Source: Pseudomonadota bacterium (GTDB taxonomy: Bacteria; Pseudomonadota; Alphaproteobacteria; UBA8366; JADFVY01). From it: a DNA stretch of 20,260 nt. The stretch is taken from the NCBI GenBank assembly GCA_015222795.1, contig JADFVY010000230.1:1-20260 (forward strand), given 5' to 3'. The notes under the pieces are model-generated. The model was not told the DNA's origin. It made no database searches and saw nothing but the letters and a program-made list of their open reading frames with translations. The position numbers were made by a program, and so were the translations under genes. This document shows, in pieces, positions 8,662-15,873 of this stretch; the first letter of the stretch is position 1; each line of letters opens with the position of its first letter.

Positions 8662-8700
8662 GACGGAACCATTGTTGCGCAACCGGCGCCCTCTGTATAG

Positions 8701-8718
8701 CGCCGCGGCAGCGCGGCG
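8701..8718. repeat. 7-bp GC-only hairpin between wbpA-like gene and exporter ATPase gene
   Basis: CGCCGCG (8701-8707) and CGCGGCG (8712-8718) are perfect reverse complements around a GCAG loop, about 33 nt past the stop of the nucleotide-sugar dehydrogenase gene. No T tract follows on the minus strand. It may be an intercistronic stem or a weak terminator. A small GTTGCGCAAC palindrome (8674-8683) lies just before the ATPase start. Confidence 0.35.
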
Positions 8719-8750
8719 GCGTTGCGGCAGGTCAATTCCGGGCCAGACTC

Positions 8751-10097
8751 TCAGGCCTTAACGATTCGTTCCCTGTGTGCCGACACATCGCGCGTGGCGT
8801 TGCGCGTATCGACCACCAGGCGGCTGTGAGCCACCAGTTCGGCGTAATCCACATCGTCGTGGTCGGTGCAGATGAAGGCGGCGTCGTAGGAGGCCAGGGT
8901 TTCCTGGCTCCAGCCGACCGATTGCCGGCCGGCCAGCGCCGCATGCTCGCGCGTCATGGGAATTTCAGCGACGTAAGGGTCGTAATAATCGACCGCGGCG
9001 CCTCGTTCCTCCATCAGTTCGATAATGGTGAGCGACGGGCTTTCACGGGTGTCGTCGACATTCTTTTTGTAGGCCAGCCCGATCAGCAAAATACGGGCGC
9101 CGTTCAGCCCCTTGCCCGTCTGGGCGTCCAGCGCATCGCCGAGGCGGCGCACCACATGGCGCGGCATGTCGGTATTGATTTCACCGGCCAGTTCGATGAA
9201 GCGGGTCGATATCCCGTGTTCGCGCGCCTTCCAGGTCAGGTAGAAGGGATCGATCGGGATACAATGGCCGCCCAGACCGGGCCCGGGATAGAACGGCATA
9301 TAGCCGAACGGCTTGGTCTTGGCGGCGTCGATCACTTCCCATACGTCGATGCCCATGCGGTCGTAGACCAGCTTCAACTCGTTCGCCAGCGCGATATTGA
9401 CGGCGCGGAAGATGTTCTCCGTCAGCTTCACGGCCTCCGCCGTGGCGGCCGAGGAGACCGGCACGACCTGGCCCACAATCTGGCCATACAGGGTCGAGGC
9501 GAGATGCAATGCCGCCTCGCCGTCGCCGCCGACCACCTTGGGGATCGTCGTGGCGCCATAGTCGGGATTGCCGGGATCTTCGCGCTCGGGCGAATAGGCG
9601 AGGTAAAAATCGTCGCCGGAGCGCAGCCCGCCGGCTTCCAGTATGGGTTTCAGAACCTCCGTCGTCGTTCCGGGCCATGTAGTCGATTCAAGAACGACCA
9701 GCTGGCCGGCCCGCAAATGGGGCGCAATCGCCTCACCGGTGGATATAATGAATTTCAGATCGGGTTCGCGAAAACGGGTCAGCGGCGTGGGCACGCAGAT
9801 CAGAATGGCGTCCATATCGACGGCATCCGAAAAATCCGTGGACGCACTGAATTTCCCCGAATCGACGATAGCCGCGATCCGGGCATCCAGGATATGCCTT
9901 ATGTAGGTTTTACCCTCATTCAGGAGTCGGACCTTGGCCTCGTCGATATCGAACCCGGTGACGGTAAATCCTTCTCGCGCAAAGGCCTCGGCCAATGGCA
10001 ATCCGACATAACCCAGCCCGACAACGCCAATTCGCGCGCTGCGATCCAGGAAGTGCTTTTCCAAAGCGTTTTCGCCGTTTTTCACGGAATTCGCCAT
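8751..10097 (-). CDS. wbpA: Nucleotide-sugar dehydrogenase, UDP-GlcNAc 6-dehydrogenase (WbpA/TviB) type
   Basis: Cytosolic NAD-dependent enzyme that would oxidise a UDP-N-acetylhexosamine at C6 to the uronic acid for surface polysaccharide or glycan synthesis. The protein is 448 residues from the ATG at 10097. The Rossmann motif GVVGLGYVGLP lies at about 24-34. The catalytic cysteine is C279 in GGHCIPIDPFYLTWKA, and the preceding KPFGYMPFYPGPG is characteristic of the WbpA subgroup rather than of UDP-glucose dehydrogenases. A C-terminal YKKNVDDTRESPS motif marks the UDP-binding domain. The frame is open for 46 more codons upstream, but GGTGGGAAGA directly before 10097 and the promoter at 10132-10160 support the shorter form. 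No glycosyltransferase cluster adjoins it, so the glycan it serves is unknown. Confidence 0.88.
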   Translation of the reverse strand: MANSVKNGENALEKHFLDRSARIGVVGLGYVGLPLAEAFAREGFTVTGFDIDEAKVRLLNEGKTYIRHILDARIAAIVDSGKFSASTDFSDAVDMDAILICVPTPLTRFREPDLKFIISTGEAIAPHLRAGQLVVLESTTWPGTTTEVLKPILEAGGLRSGDDFYLAYSPEREDPGNPDYGATTIPKVVGGDGEAALHLASTLYGQIVGQVVPVSSAATAEAVKLTENIFRAVNIALANELKLVYDRMGIDVWEVIDAAKTKPFGYMPFYPGPGLGGHCIPIDPFYLTWKAREHGISTRFIELAGEINTDMPRHVVRRLGDALDAQTGKGLNGARILLIGLAYKKNVDDTRESPSLTIIELMEERGAAVDYYDPYVAEIPMTREHAALAGRQSVGWSQETLASYDAAFICTDHDDVDYAELVAHSRLVVDTRNATRDVSAHRERIVKA

Positions 10098-10131
10098 TCT
10101 TCCCACCAATTCGCCGCGCCGAGGTTTGCCG

Positions 10132-10160
10132 GTTATCGGACAAGTCGGAAAGACTGTCAA
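10132..10160 (-). promoter_or_regulatory. Sigma70-type promoter for the nucleotide-sugar dehydrogenase
   Basis: On the minus strand a perfect TTGACA (10160-10155) is separated by 17 bp from GATAAC (10137-10132), which predicts a start near 10125 and a leader of about 28 nt before the ATG at 10097. It lies inside the upstream open extension of the dehydrogenase frame, which supports the shorter start. Confidence 0.55.
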
Positions 10161-10216
10161 CGAGTCCGCCGCCCAACCGGCACAAAAATTGCTTTCTTGC
10201 AACTTACGAGTATGTA

Positions 10217-10245
10217 TTGCCAACGATGCTGTCAAAGGCGATACT
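10217..10245 (+). promoter_or_regulatory. Possible sigma70-type promoter for the hybrid kinase
   Basis: TTGCCA (10217-10222) and GATACT (10240-10245) are separated by 17 bp, about 40 nt before the TTG start at 10285. The -35 matches 5 of 6 consensus bases and the -10 matches 4 of 6. It is divergent from the dehydrogenase promoter in the same 187-bp gap. Confidence 0.35.
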
Positions 10246-10284
10246 GACGGAGTACCGAGAATAAGTCAGGCGGAAGGGACAATA

Positions 10285-12564
10285 TTGGCCGACAAGGGTA
10301 CTTCCAACAAGATCAATGTGGTCACCGGAACGGCAACGCGCCGGAGCCGTTCGCGTTGGTACGCGGGTTATTTCCTGCTGGCAGTCGTCAATATCGTAAC
10401 GATCGCCACCGGCATGCTGATGAATCATCAACTTGTTCGGCAATACGAAAAATCAAACGAATTAAACCGTTACTGGTCCGAGCATCTTACAGATTATGCG
10501 AAACTGGAGGCCATGCTCTCCAATGCCAATGCGCCGGGCAACGACATTTTTGAATCGCGTGACGCACCGAGGGAAATCGCCCGGCTGGATGAGTCGTTGG
10601 GCCTGCTGTACGGGGAACTAGCGGGAATGCGCGAGAGGCATGATTCATCCCCCTTTACCGCGCACACCGATGACTGGAGCGGCCTGATGGACAAGATCGA
10701 AGGGCTGGCTGGACGAATGGGCGATCAGACAAAGGATCTGTTGATATTATTCGCGGCGGGTGATCTCGCCGAGGCGGGCGGAAAGATGGCCCGCATGGAC
10801 AGAACGCACGCGGAAATAGTCCTGATCGTGAACCGCCTGGAAGAAGAGGCGCAGCAGTTGCAGCGTAACGCTCTCGATGAACAGGTTCTGCTGGCCTCGC
10901 AGATGCGCAACATTCAGTATTTCATCGGATCGCTTATCGCCTTGCTGGTTTTGGGTGTTGCCGCCTATGGCTATCGCCTTTCCCGTCAAATGAACCGTAA
11001 CGACGAGGAACGGGCCGGCCAACTAGCCGCACTGGAGATTAGCGAGCAGCGTTTTCGCGAACTTGCGGAAGGGTCCATCCAGGGCATTGTCGTACATCGC
11101 GACGGAACACCGCTTTTCGTCAACGACGCCTGGGCGCGAATTCATGGATTCGAGGATTCCGCACACACCCGCACTTTGGAAAGCATCGTCAACCTGACCG
11201 TCCCTGACGATCGCGATTCGGTCCGCGATATCCAGTATGCCCTTCAGTATGGCATCGGGACGTCGCGGCAATACGAATACCGGGCGACACGGCGAGACGG
11301 CAAAACGATCTGGCTGGAATGCCAGGAGCGCGTGGTAGTCTGGCAGGGCAGCCCAGCGTTGCAGTCCACGGTCATCGACGCGACCGAGCGCAAGCAGGCA
11401 GAAGAGAGCCTGCGCGACGCCATGCTTCAGGCGGACCAGGCCATCAATGCACGCACCCGATTTTTCGCCGCCGCCAGTCACGATCTTCGCCAACCGTTGC
11501 ACGCGATCTCGCTGTATTTGCCGCTGCTGCTTAAACGCATGGAAAAGACCGAGAATCGGGAAATGCTGGGAGCCATCCAGAATTCCTGTAATGCAATGCG
11601 GTCGCTGCTTGATTCTCTGCTCGATATCTCGCGGTTGGATGCCGGCGTCATCGAGCCGGAAAACAGCCCCATTCCGTTGCTCGAAATCTTCGATCAACTG
11701 GGCATGGAATTCGCGCCGCAGGCTGCGGCCAAGGGGCTGGAACTCCGCGTCGTGTCCGCCGACTACTGGGTCAGGAGCGACCCCGCGCTGCTGGAGCGAA
11801 TATTGCGCAACCTGCTGACCAACGCCATACGATATACGTCCAAGGGAAAAATCCTCCTTGGCGCCCGGAGGGCCGGCTCAACAGTGCGTATAGAGGTCTG
11901 GGACAGCGGAATCGGCATCGAGAGCGAAACGCTCGAGCATATATTCGAGGAATTCTACCAGGCCGACAATCCAGAACGTGACCGCAACCGTGGCCTGGGG
12001 CTGGGATTGGCCATCATCGAAAGACTGGCGACCCTGCTGGAACACAAGTTGGGCGTGCGCTCCTGGCCTGGCCGGGGGTCGGTGTTCGACATAACGCTAC
12101 CCGTTACGGACGAGCCTGCCAGTGCAGATGCCCGAATGCGTCAGACACCACCGGAAACCGGGAGTCTTCAGGGCCGGTTGGCGGTGCTTGTGGACGACGA
12201 CCCGATCGTACTGGAAGGCACCGAGGCCATGCTGGAAGACTGGGGCTGTAAAGTTGTCAGCACGTCGTCGGGAAACGAGGCCGTGGCGGCAATCTTCGCA
12301 ACAGACCGGATTCCGGATTTTATTCTGGCGGACCTGCGCCTTCGCGGCACCGAAACCGGCCTGGACGCCATTGCGGCCCTGCATCAATCGCTGGACAGAC
12401 CGATCCCGGCTATTATCGTTACCGGCGATACCGATCCCGACCGTATCAGGGAGGCGTCGGCGAGCGGCTATATAATCCTGCATAAACCCGTGGAACCCGT
12501 ACGATTGCAAAAAGCGATACAGAAATTAATTCAAGTCATTCAGCCGGAAATCATCGAAAGTTAG
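10285..12564 (+). CDS. Membrane hybrid histidine kinase: periplasmic sensor, PAS, HisKA, HATPase, receiver
   Basis: Sensor kinase of a two-component phosphorelay, 759 residues if the TTG at 10285 is used. TTG is chosen because GGAAGGGA sits 5 nt before it; the frame is open upstream to 10126 without a better site. Transmembrane segments are at about 25-46 and 213-232, enclosing a helical periplasmic domain of about 165 residues with a NAPGNDIFESRD motif. A PAS domain lies at about 250-370. The phosphoacceptor is H399 in ASHDLRQPLHAI. The ATPase N-box contains N513 (NLLTNAIRY), with DSGIG and GLGLGLAI motifs. The C-terminal receiver has acidic residues VDDDP, acceptor D683 (LADLRL), T in VTGDTD and K in HKPVEP, all intact. 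The response regulator gene downstream is its likely partner. The ligand is unknown. Confidence 0.9.
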   Translation: MADKGTSNKINVVTGTATRRSRSRWYAGYFLLAVVNIVTIATGMLMNHQLVRQYEKSNELNRYWSEHLTDYAKLEAMLSNANAPGNDIFESRDAPREIARLDESLGLLYGELAGMRERHDSSPFTAHTDDWSGLMDKIEGLAGRMGDQTKDLLILFAAGDLAEAGGKMARMDRTHAEIVLIVNRLEEEAQQLQRNALDEQVLLASQMRNIQYFIGSLIALLVLGVAAYGYRLSRQMNRNDEERAGQLAALEISEQRFRELAEGSIQGIVVHRDGTPLFVNDAWARIHGFEDSAHTRTLESIVNLTVPDDRDSVRDIQYALQYGIGTSRQYEYRATRRDGKTIWLECQERVVVWQGSPALQSTVIDATERKQAEESLRDAMLQADQAINARTRFFAAASHDLRQPLHAISLYLPLLLKRMEKTENREMLGAIQNSCNAMRSLLDSLLDISRLDAGVIEPENSPIPLLEIFDQLGMEFAPQAAAKGLELRVVSADYWVRSDPALLERILRNLLTNAIRYTSKGKILLGARRAGSTVRIEVWDSGIGIESETLEHIFEEFYQADNPERDRNRGLGLGLAIIERLATLLEHKLGVRSWPGRGSVFDITLPVTDEPASADARMRQTPPETGSLQGRLAVLVDDDPIVLEGTEAMLEDWGCKVVSTSSGNEAVAAIFATDRIPDFILADLRLRGTETGLDAIAALHQSLDRPIPAIIVTGDTDPDRIREASASGYIILHKPVEPVRLQKAIQKLIQVIQPEIIES

Positions 12565-12618
12565 GCTTTGCGGCTGGCGGCATTGCAATCGCAGCACCCC
12601 TAAGGTATTACCGAATTT

Positions 12619-12634
12619 TGGCACATTTATTGCT
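12619..12634 (+). promoter_or_regulatory. Sigma54 (RpoN) -24/-12 promoter element upstream of the response regulator
   Basis: TGGCAC at 12619-12624, five bases, then TTGCT at 12630-12634. This exactly matches the TGGCAC-N5-TTGC consensus, with GG and GC at the required 12-bp register. Transcription would start about 12 bp downstream, near 12645, giving a leader of about 128 nt before the start at 12773. Sigma54 promoters need an enhancer-binding activator; I see no clear upstream activator site in the 55 bp before it. Confidence 0.55.
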
Positions 12635-12669
12635 TAAATGAACGCACGGGCAAATCGTAACGGAAAGCC

Positions 12670-12685
12670 AAATTGTATACAATTT
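12670..12685. promoter_or_regulatory. 16-bp perfect palindrome, possible GntR/FCD operator
   Basis: AAATTGTATACAATTT is a perfect palindrome. Its TTGTATACAA core resembles operators known for FCD-type GntR regulators (for example the TTGGTATACCAA-like sites of ExuR/UxuR). It would lie about 26-41 nt downstream of the predicted sigma54 start, a position suited to repression. A GntR/FCD regulator is encoded one gene downstream (13631-14563), so that protein is a candidate binder; this is inference. Confidence 0.45.
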
Positions 12686-12719
12686 AAATTTCCAATGCAT
12701 TCCTGTCCAAACGATAACA

Positions 12720-12733
12720 ATGATCTATATCAA
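12720..12733. promoter_or_regulatory. FNR/FixK-type box (one mismatch)
   Basis: ATGAT-CTAT-ATCAA matches the TTGAT-N4-ATCAA consensus of FNR/FixK/ANR regulators at 9 of 10 specified bases. If it acts at -41.5, transcription would start near 12768, with TAGTAT (12756-12761) as a modest -10. That start is only about 5 nt before the ATG at 12773, so such a transcript would be nearly leaderless or use the ATG at 12842. Confidence 0.35.
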
Positions 12734-12772
12734 AGTATGTAGACTGCCGTTAAAATAGTATTGGAATCAAAG

Positions 12773-13519
12773 ATGAATAAAGGCCAGATTCAAGACGCGG
12801 TTAAACCGACGTCCAGTTCAAGTGTCGAGGCGGGAAAGAAAATGAAAATACTGGTTGTCGATGACCATGCGCTGTTTCGGCAGGGCTTGGCGATGTTGCT
12901 GAAGGAACTTTATCCGGATTCCGAGATACTGGAGGCCGCCACCTCGGTGGCCGCGTTGGAATCGGCTGGGCAAAACCCCGACATCAGACTTGTCCTGCTT
13001 GATCTGAAGCTGGAGGATGGCAGCGGATTCGAGACCCTGGAGAAACTTTCCAGCGAGCTTGCCAATGCGGCTGTCACCATCGTGTCCGCCTCGGAAGACA
13101 GCCGGAACATTTCCCGATCCTACAAAGCCGGCGCCAAGGGCTATATCGTCAAATCCTCGACATCGGATGTGCTGCGCCACGCCTTGCCGCTGATACTCGC
13201 AGGCGAGATCTACATCCCGTCGCACGCCATGTCGCTGTTGACCGGCGGAGGTTCAGGCGGGAACGAGCCCACAAGTTCGCATACCGGAGTGGCCGGGGCG
13301 CCGAGCCTGACGCCGCGTCAGCAGGAAATCCTGCTGCTAATGGCGCAAGGGCTTCAGAACAGGGATATTGCCTCTTCGTTGGGCATGCTGGAAGGCACCG
13401 TGAAAGTGCATGTGAAAAGCATTTTACAAAAACTCGGCGTCAATAACCGTACCCATGCGGTGGTGACCGGTATCCGTCTCGGCCTGGTGCCAAGCGATCT
13501 GGTGCTGCCCGAGTCCTGA
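12773..13519 (+). CDS. NarL/LuxR-family response regulator
   Basis: DNA-binding output of a two-component system, 248 residues from the ATG at 12773. The receiver domain starts at MKILVVDDHALFRQG (about residue 24), with phosphoacceptor D77 in LLDLKL and a conserved lysine in YIVKSS. A Gly/Ser-rich linker is followed by a LuxR-type helix-turn-helix at about 179-233 (LTPRQQEILLLMAQG ... GTVKVHVKSILQKL). Three starts are possible: TTG 12761, ATG 12773 (GGA 7 nt upstream) and ATG 12842, which has GGCGGGAAAG before it and starts exactly at the receiver fold. The choice matters because of the regulatory sites upstream. Adjacent to the hybrid kinase, it is the probable relay partner. Confidence 0.92.
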   Translation: MNKGQIQDAVKPTSSSSVEAGKKMKILVVDDHALFRQGLAMLLKELYPDSEILEAATSVAALESAGQNPDIRLVLLDLKLEDGSGFETLEKLSSELANAAVTIVSASEDSRNISRSYKAGAKGYIVKSSTSDVLRHALPLILAGEIYIPSHAMSLLTGGGSGGNEPTSSHTGVAGAPSLTPRQQEILLLMAQGLQNRDIASSLGMLEGTVKVHVKSILQKLGVNNRTHAVVTGIRLGLVPSDLVLPES

Positions 13520-13544
13520 TCGCGGTAGTGGGGAAATTCTTTAG

Positions 13545-13560
13545 TAGCCCTTCCCGGCTA
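13545..13560 (+). terminator. Weak hairpin after the response regulator gene
   Basis: TAGCC (13545-13549) and GGCTA (13556-13560) pair around CTTCCC, followed by TTTGTCCTGTTT. The stem is short and the T tract interrupted, so termination would be partial at best. Confidence 0.25.
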
Positions 13561-13594
13561 TTTGTCCTGTTTCCGTTTTGCGCACAATGTGGCA

Positions 13595-13619
13595 CCCTGT
13601 ATCGAAAGCGATAACAGGG
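13595..13619 (+). promoter_or_regulatory. Leader hairpin overlapping the ribosome binding site of the GntR gene
   Basis: CCCTGTATCG (13595-13604) pairs with CGATAACAGGG (13609-13619) around an AAAG loop, with one bulged A. The right arm contains the AGGG part of the ribosome binding site for the GTG start at 13631. It could limit translation or, as DNA, serve as an operator for autoregulation. Confidence 0.4.
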
Positions 13620-13630
13620 AAGCTAATGGA

Positions 13631-14563
13631 GTGAATCAGAATGGACTCGGGGGAAATACTGCGGAATTACGCGTCAACCAGTTCCACGCCAATCTGGCGC
13701 GCAGGATCGTCGATCTCGCGCGCGAGCGCGATTTTCCGGCCGGCGGCCAGTTAACGGAACACTGGCTGGCCAGCGAGCTTGGTCTGTCGCGTTCGCCCGT
13801 TCGCGCGGCGCTGCGCCTGCTGGACCGGATCGGCATCGTTCGCACTATCCCCAACCGGGGTTGTTTTCTGGCCCGGCCGGCGGCGGAACTTGACGACGGC
13901 AATTGGGATTTGCCGGCCACCGGGGAAGAACAGCTATACACCGCCCTGACCCGCGACCGCTTTGCCAACCGCCTGAAAATACAAATCAACGTCACCGAAC
14001 TGTCGCGCCGATATGACGCTGGCAGGTCACTGGTCGAACGGGTACTCGCACGACTGGCCGACGAAGGGCTGGTAGAGCGCGAGGCCGGCCTTGGCTGGCG
14101 TTTTCTGCCCGCGGTGGATAATCCACTGGTTTACGAGGAAAGCTATCGGTTCCGGCTTGCCGTTGAGCCAATGGCCATTCTGGATCCCGGGTTCAGCCTG
14201 AACGGCAAGCGCCTGCGCGGGTTGCGGCGTCGGCATGAAGAACTGATCGACGGGCTGACACATACGGTTTCGCCACGCGATATTGTGGAATCCGATGCCG
14301 ATTTTCACGAGGCTATCGGCGCCTGGTCCAACAACCGGTTTATCCTGCAGGCGATCCAGCAACAGACCAGGTTGCGCCGCCTGATGGAGTTCAAGTTCAG
14401 CATGGAGGACGGAGAACGCATGATCCAGTCCTGCCGGGAACATCTGGCGATCCTGGACGCGCTGGAGACGGATGACCGAAAAAGGGCAGCCCGGTTAATG
14501 CGCCAACATATCGAAGTCTCGCGCGACGTATTGCCGGATTTCACGGCGCCAACGACTACTTAA
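13631..14563 (+). CDS. GntR-type regulator with two winged-helix domains and an FCD ligand domain
   Basis: Transcription factor, 310 residues from a GTG at 13631 (AGGGAAG about 10 nt upstream). The first winged helix-turn-helix is at about 17-82, with GLSRSPVRAALRLL as recognition region and RTIPNRGCFL as wing. A second winged-helix segment follows at about 103-160: ELSRRYDAGRSLVERVLARL, then DEGLVEREAGLGWRFLP. The C-terminal all-helical FCD domain (about 168-297) keeps likely metal/ligand residues: D222 and H226 in DADFHEAI, H271 in REHLAIL, and H293 in MRQHIEVS. Usual FadR/FCD regulators are 220-250 residues with one winged helix, so this one is longer by a domain. It precedes the glycosyltransferase gene by 19 bp and probably controls that operon. 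Confidence 0.85.
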   Translation: MNQNGLGGNTAELRVNQFHANLARRIVDLARERDFPAGGQLTEHWLASELGLSRSPVRAALRLLDRIGIVRTIPNRGCFLARPAAELDDGNWDLPATGEEQLYTALTRDRFANRLKIQINVTELSRRYDAGRSLVERVLARLADEGLVEREAGLGWRFLPAVDNPLVYEESYRFRLAVEPMAILDPGFSLNGKRLRGLRRRHEELIDGLTHTVSPRDIVESDADFHEAIGAWSNNRFILQAIQQQTRLRRLMEFKFSMEDGERMIQSCREHLAILDALETDDRKRAARLMRQHIEVSRDVLPDFTAPTTT

Positions 14564-14582
14564 TAGTGGAGGACACAGAAAA

Positions 14583-15866
14583 ATGAGCGAAGGCAAGGTT
14601 ATTGCATTTTTCCCCGAGGCGGCTTTCGGGCCGGCGCTAAATTCAGTAGGCATCGCCCAGGCCTGCGAGAAACTGGGCCACAAGGCGGTATTCCTGACCG
14701 ATCCCGGCATGGCCGGCGTCTATGCGGGCTATGGCTTCGAGGAGCATATGGTCAACATGTCCGAGCCGATGGAGCCCGAGGCGATGGCGAAATACTGGTC
14801 GGATTTCATCAACGGCCATATCCCCAACTTCAACAAGAGCCCCTACGACCAGATCGACAACTACGTGAAGGAATGCTGGGAGGCGATCGTCGACACCTCG
14901 GTCTGGGCCGAAAAGGACCTGCCGGGCGTACTGGACAAGGTGAAGCCCGATATCATCTGCGTCGACAACGTGGTCCTGTTCCCGGCCATCAAGCAGTATG
15001 GCAAACCCTGGGTGCGCATCATCTCATGCAGCGAGAACGAGTTCCCGGACCCCGATATCCCGCCACATCTGTCAGGCTGCGGCGAGAACGACAAGGCCTG
15101 TTTCGCAAAATATACCGCCCGCTTCAACGAGGTGGTCAAGCCGGCCCATGACATCTTCAACGAGTTTCTCGCAAAATGCGACGAGGCACCCTATCCGCTG
15201 GGAGAGTTCTTCGAGGCGTCCCCGCATCTCAACCTGCTGCTCTATCCCGAGCCGGTGAAGTTCACACGGCGCGACCCGCTGGACCCGGCCCGTTTCCAGT
15301 ATCTCGAGGGCTGCGTGCGCCAGGATGAGCCCTATGAAGTTCCCGAATTCAAGGCAAATAATGATAAGCCGCTGCTCTATGTCAGTTTCGGAAGCCTGGG
15401 TTCGGGTGACACGGACCTTTTGAAACGCCTGATGACAACGATCGCCAGCCTGCCCTACAGGGCGCTGTTCAATGTTGGTGATTACGGGGATGCCTTCGAC
15501 GAGGTTCCGCCGAACGTGCATATCGCCGGCTGGTACCCGCAGCCCTCGGTGATCCCCCAAGTCGACGCGGTAATCCATCATGGCGGCAATAACAGCTTCA
15601 CCGAATGCCTCTATTTTGGCAAGCCGGCGATCATCATGCCCTATGTATGGGACGGCCACGACAACGCCACCCGCGTGCAGGAAACCGGCCACGGTTTCAA
15701 GATGCACCGCGCCGACTGGACCGACGGGGAACTGGCCGGCAATCTTGCCTCGATGATTACGGACAAGGCCATGCAGGACAAGCTGGCCGCGACCGCGACC
15801 CATATGCAGAGCCGCCACGGCCCGACCAAGGCCGCGGAATTGCTCGACAAGATCGCCCGAGGTTGA
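14583..15866 (+). CDS. GT1 (UGT/MGT-like) glycosyltransferase lacking the usual catalytic histidine
   Basis: GT-B fold enzyme of 427 residues that would move a sugar from a UDP- or other NDP-sugar to a small acceptor. The C-terminal donor-binding signature is clear: GWYPQPSVIPQVDAVIHHGG, with H332-H333, then NNSFTECLYFGKPAIIMP and WDGHDNATRV. The N-terminal loop, which in macrolide and plant-type GT1 enzymes reads GHxxP with the catalytic histidine, here reads AAFGPALN (residues 13-20), so that histidine appears to be P17. No signal peptide or membrane segment is visible. The ribosome binding site GGAGG lies about 9 nt before the ATG. It is the middle gene between the GntR regulator and the cupin. 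It may use another base or be a non-catalytic binding protein; the acceptor is unknown. Confidence 0.85.
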   Translation: MSEGKVIAFFPEAAFGPALNSVGIAQACEKLGHKAVFLTDPGMAGVYAGYGFEEHMVNMSEPMEPEAMAKYWSDFINGHIPNFNKSPYDQIDNYVKECWEAIVDTSVWAEKDLPGVLDKVKPDIICVDNVVLFPAIKQYGKPWVRIISCSENEFPDPDIPPHLSGCGENDKACFAKYTARFNEVVKPAHDIFNEFLAKCDEAPYPLGEFFEASPHLNLLLYPEPVKFTRRDPLDPARFQYLEGCVRQDEPYEVPEFKANNDKPLLYVSFGSLGSGDTDLLKRLMTTIASLPYRALFNVGDYGDAFDEVPPNVHIAGWYPQPSVIPQVDAVIHHGGNNSFTECLYFGKPAIIMPYVWDGHDNATRVQETGHGFKMHRADWTDGELAGNLASMITDKAMQDKLAATATHMQSRHGPTKAAELLDKIARG

Positions 15867-15873
15867 CCCGACG

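Noticed and set aside
10098..10235. Longer N-terminus for the nucleotide-sugar dehydrogenase (46 extra residues)
   Set aside because: The extension contains the TTGACA-N17-GATAAC promoter, lacks family similarity, and a good ribosome binding site precedes the internal ATG at 10097.
8775..10247. A 490-codon open frame on the plus strand, antisense to the nucleotide-sugar dehydrogenase
   Set aside because: The minus-strand protein has a complete set of catalytic motifs; the plus-strand frame has no recognisable domain and no ribosome binding site context.
12565..12605. Imperfect GCTGGCG/CGCAGC stem after the kinase gene as a terminator
   Set aside because: The stem has a bulge and no T tract follows it.
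13590..13604. TGGCAC before the GntR gene as a second sigma54 promoter
   Set aside because: At the -12 position the sequence reads ATCG instead of TTGC; the bases are better explained as the left arm of the leader hairpin.
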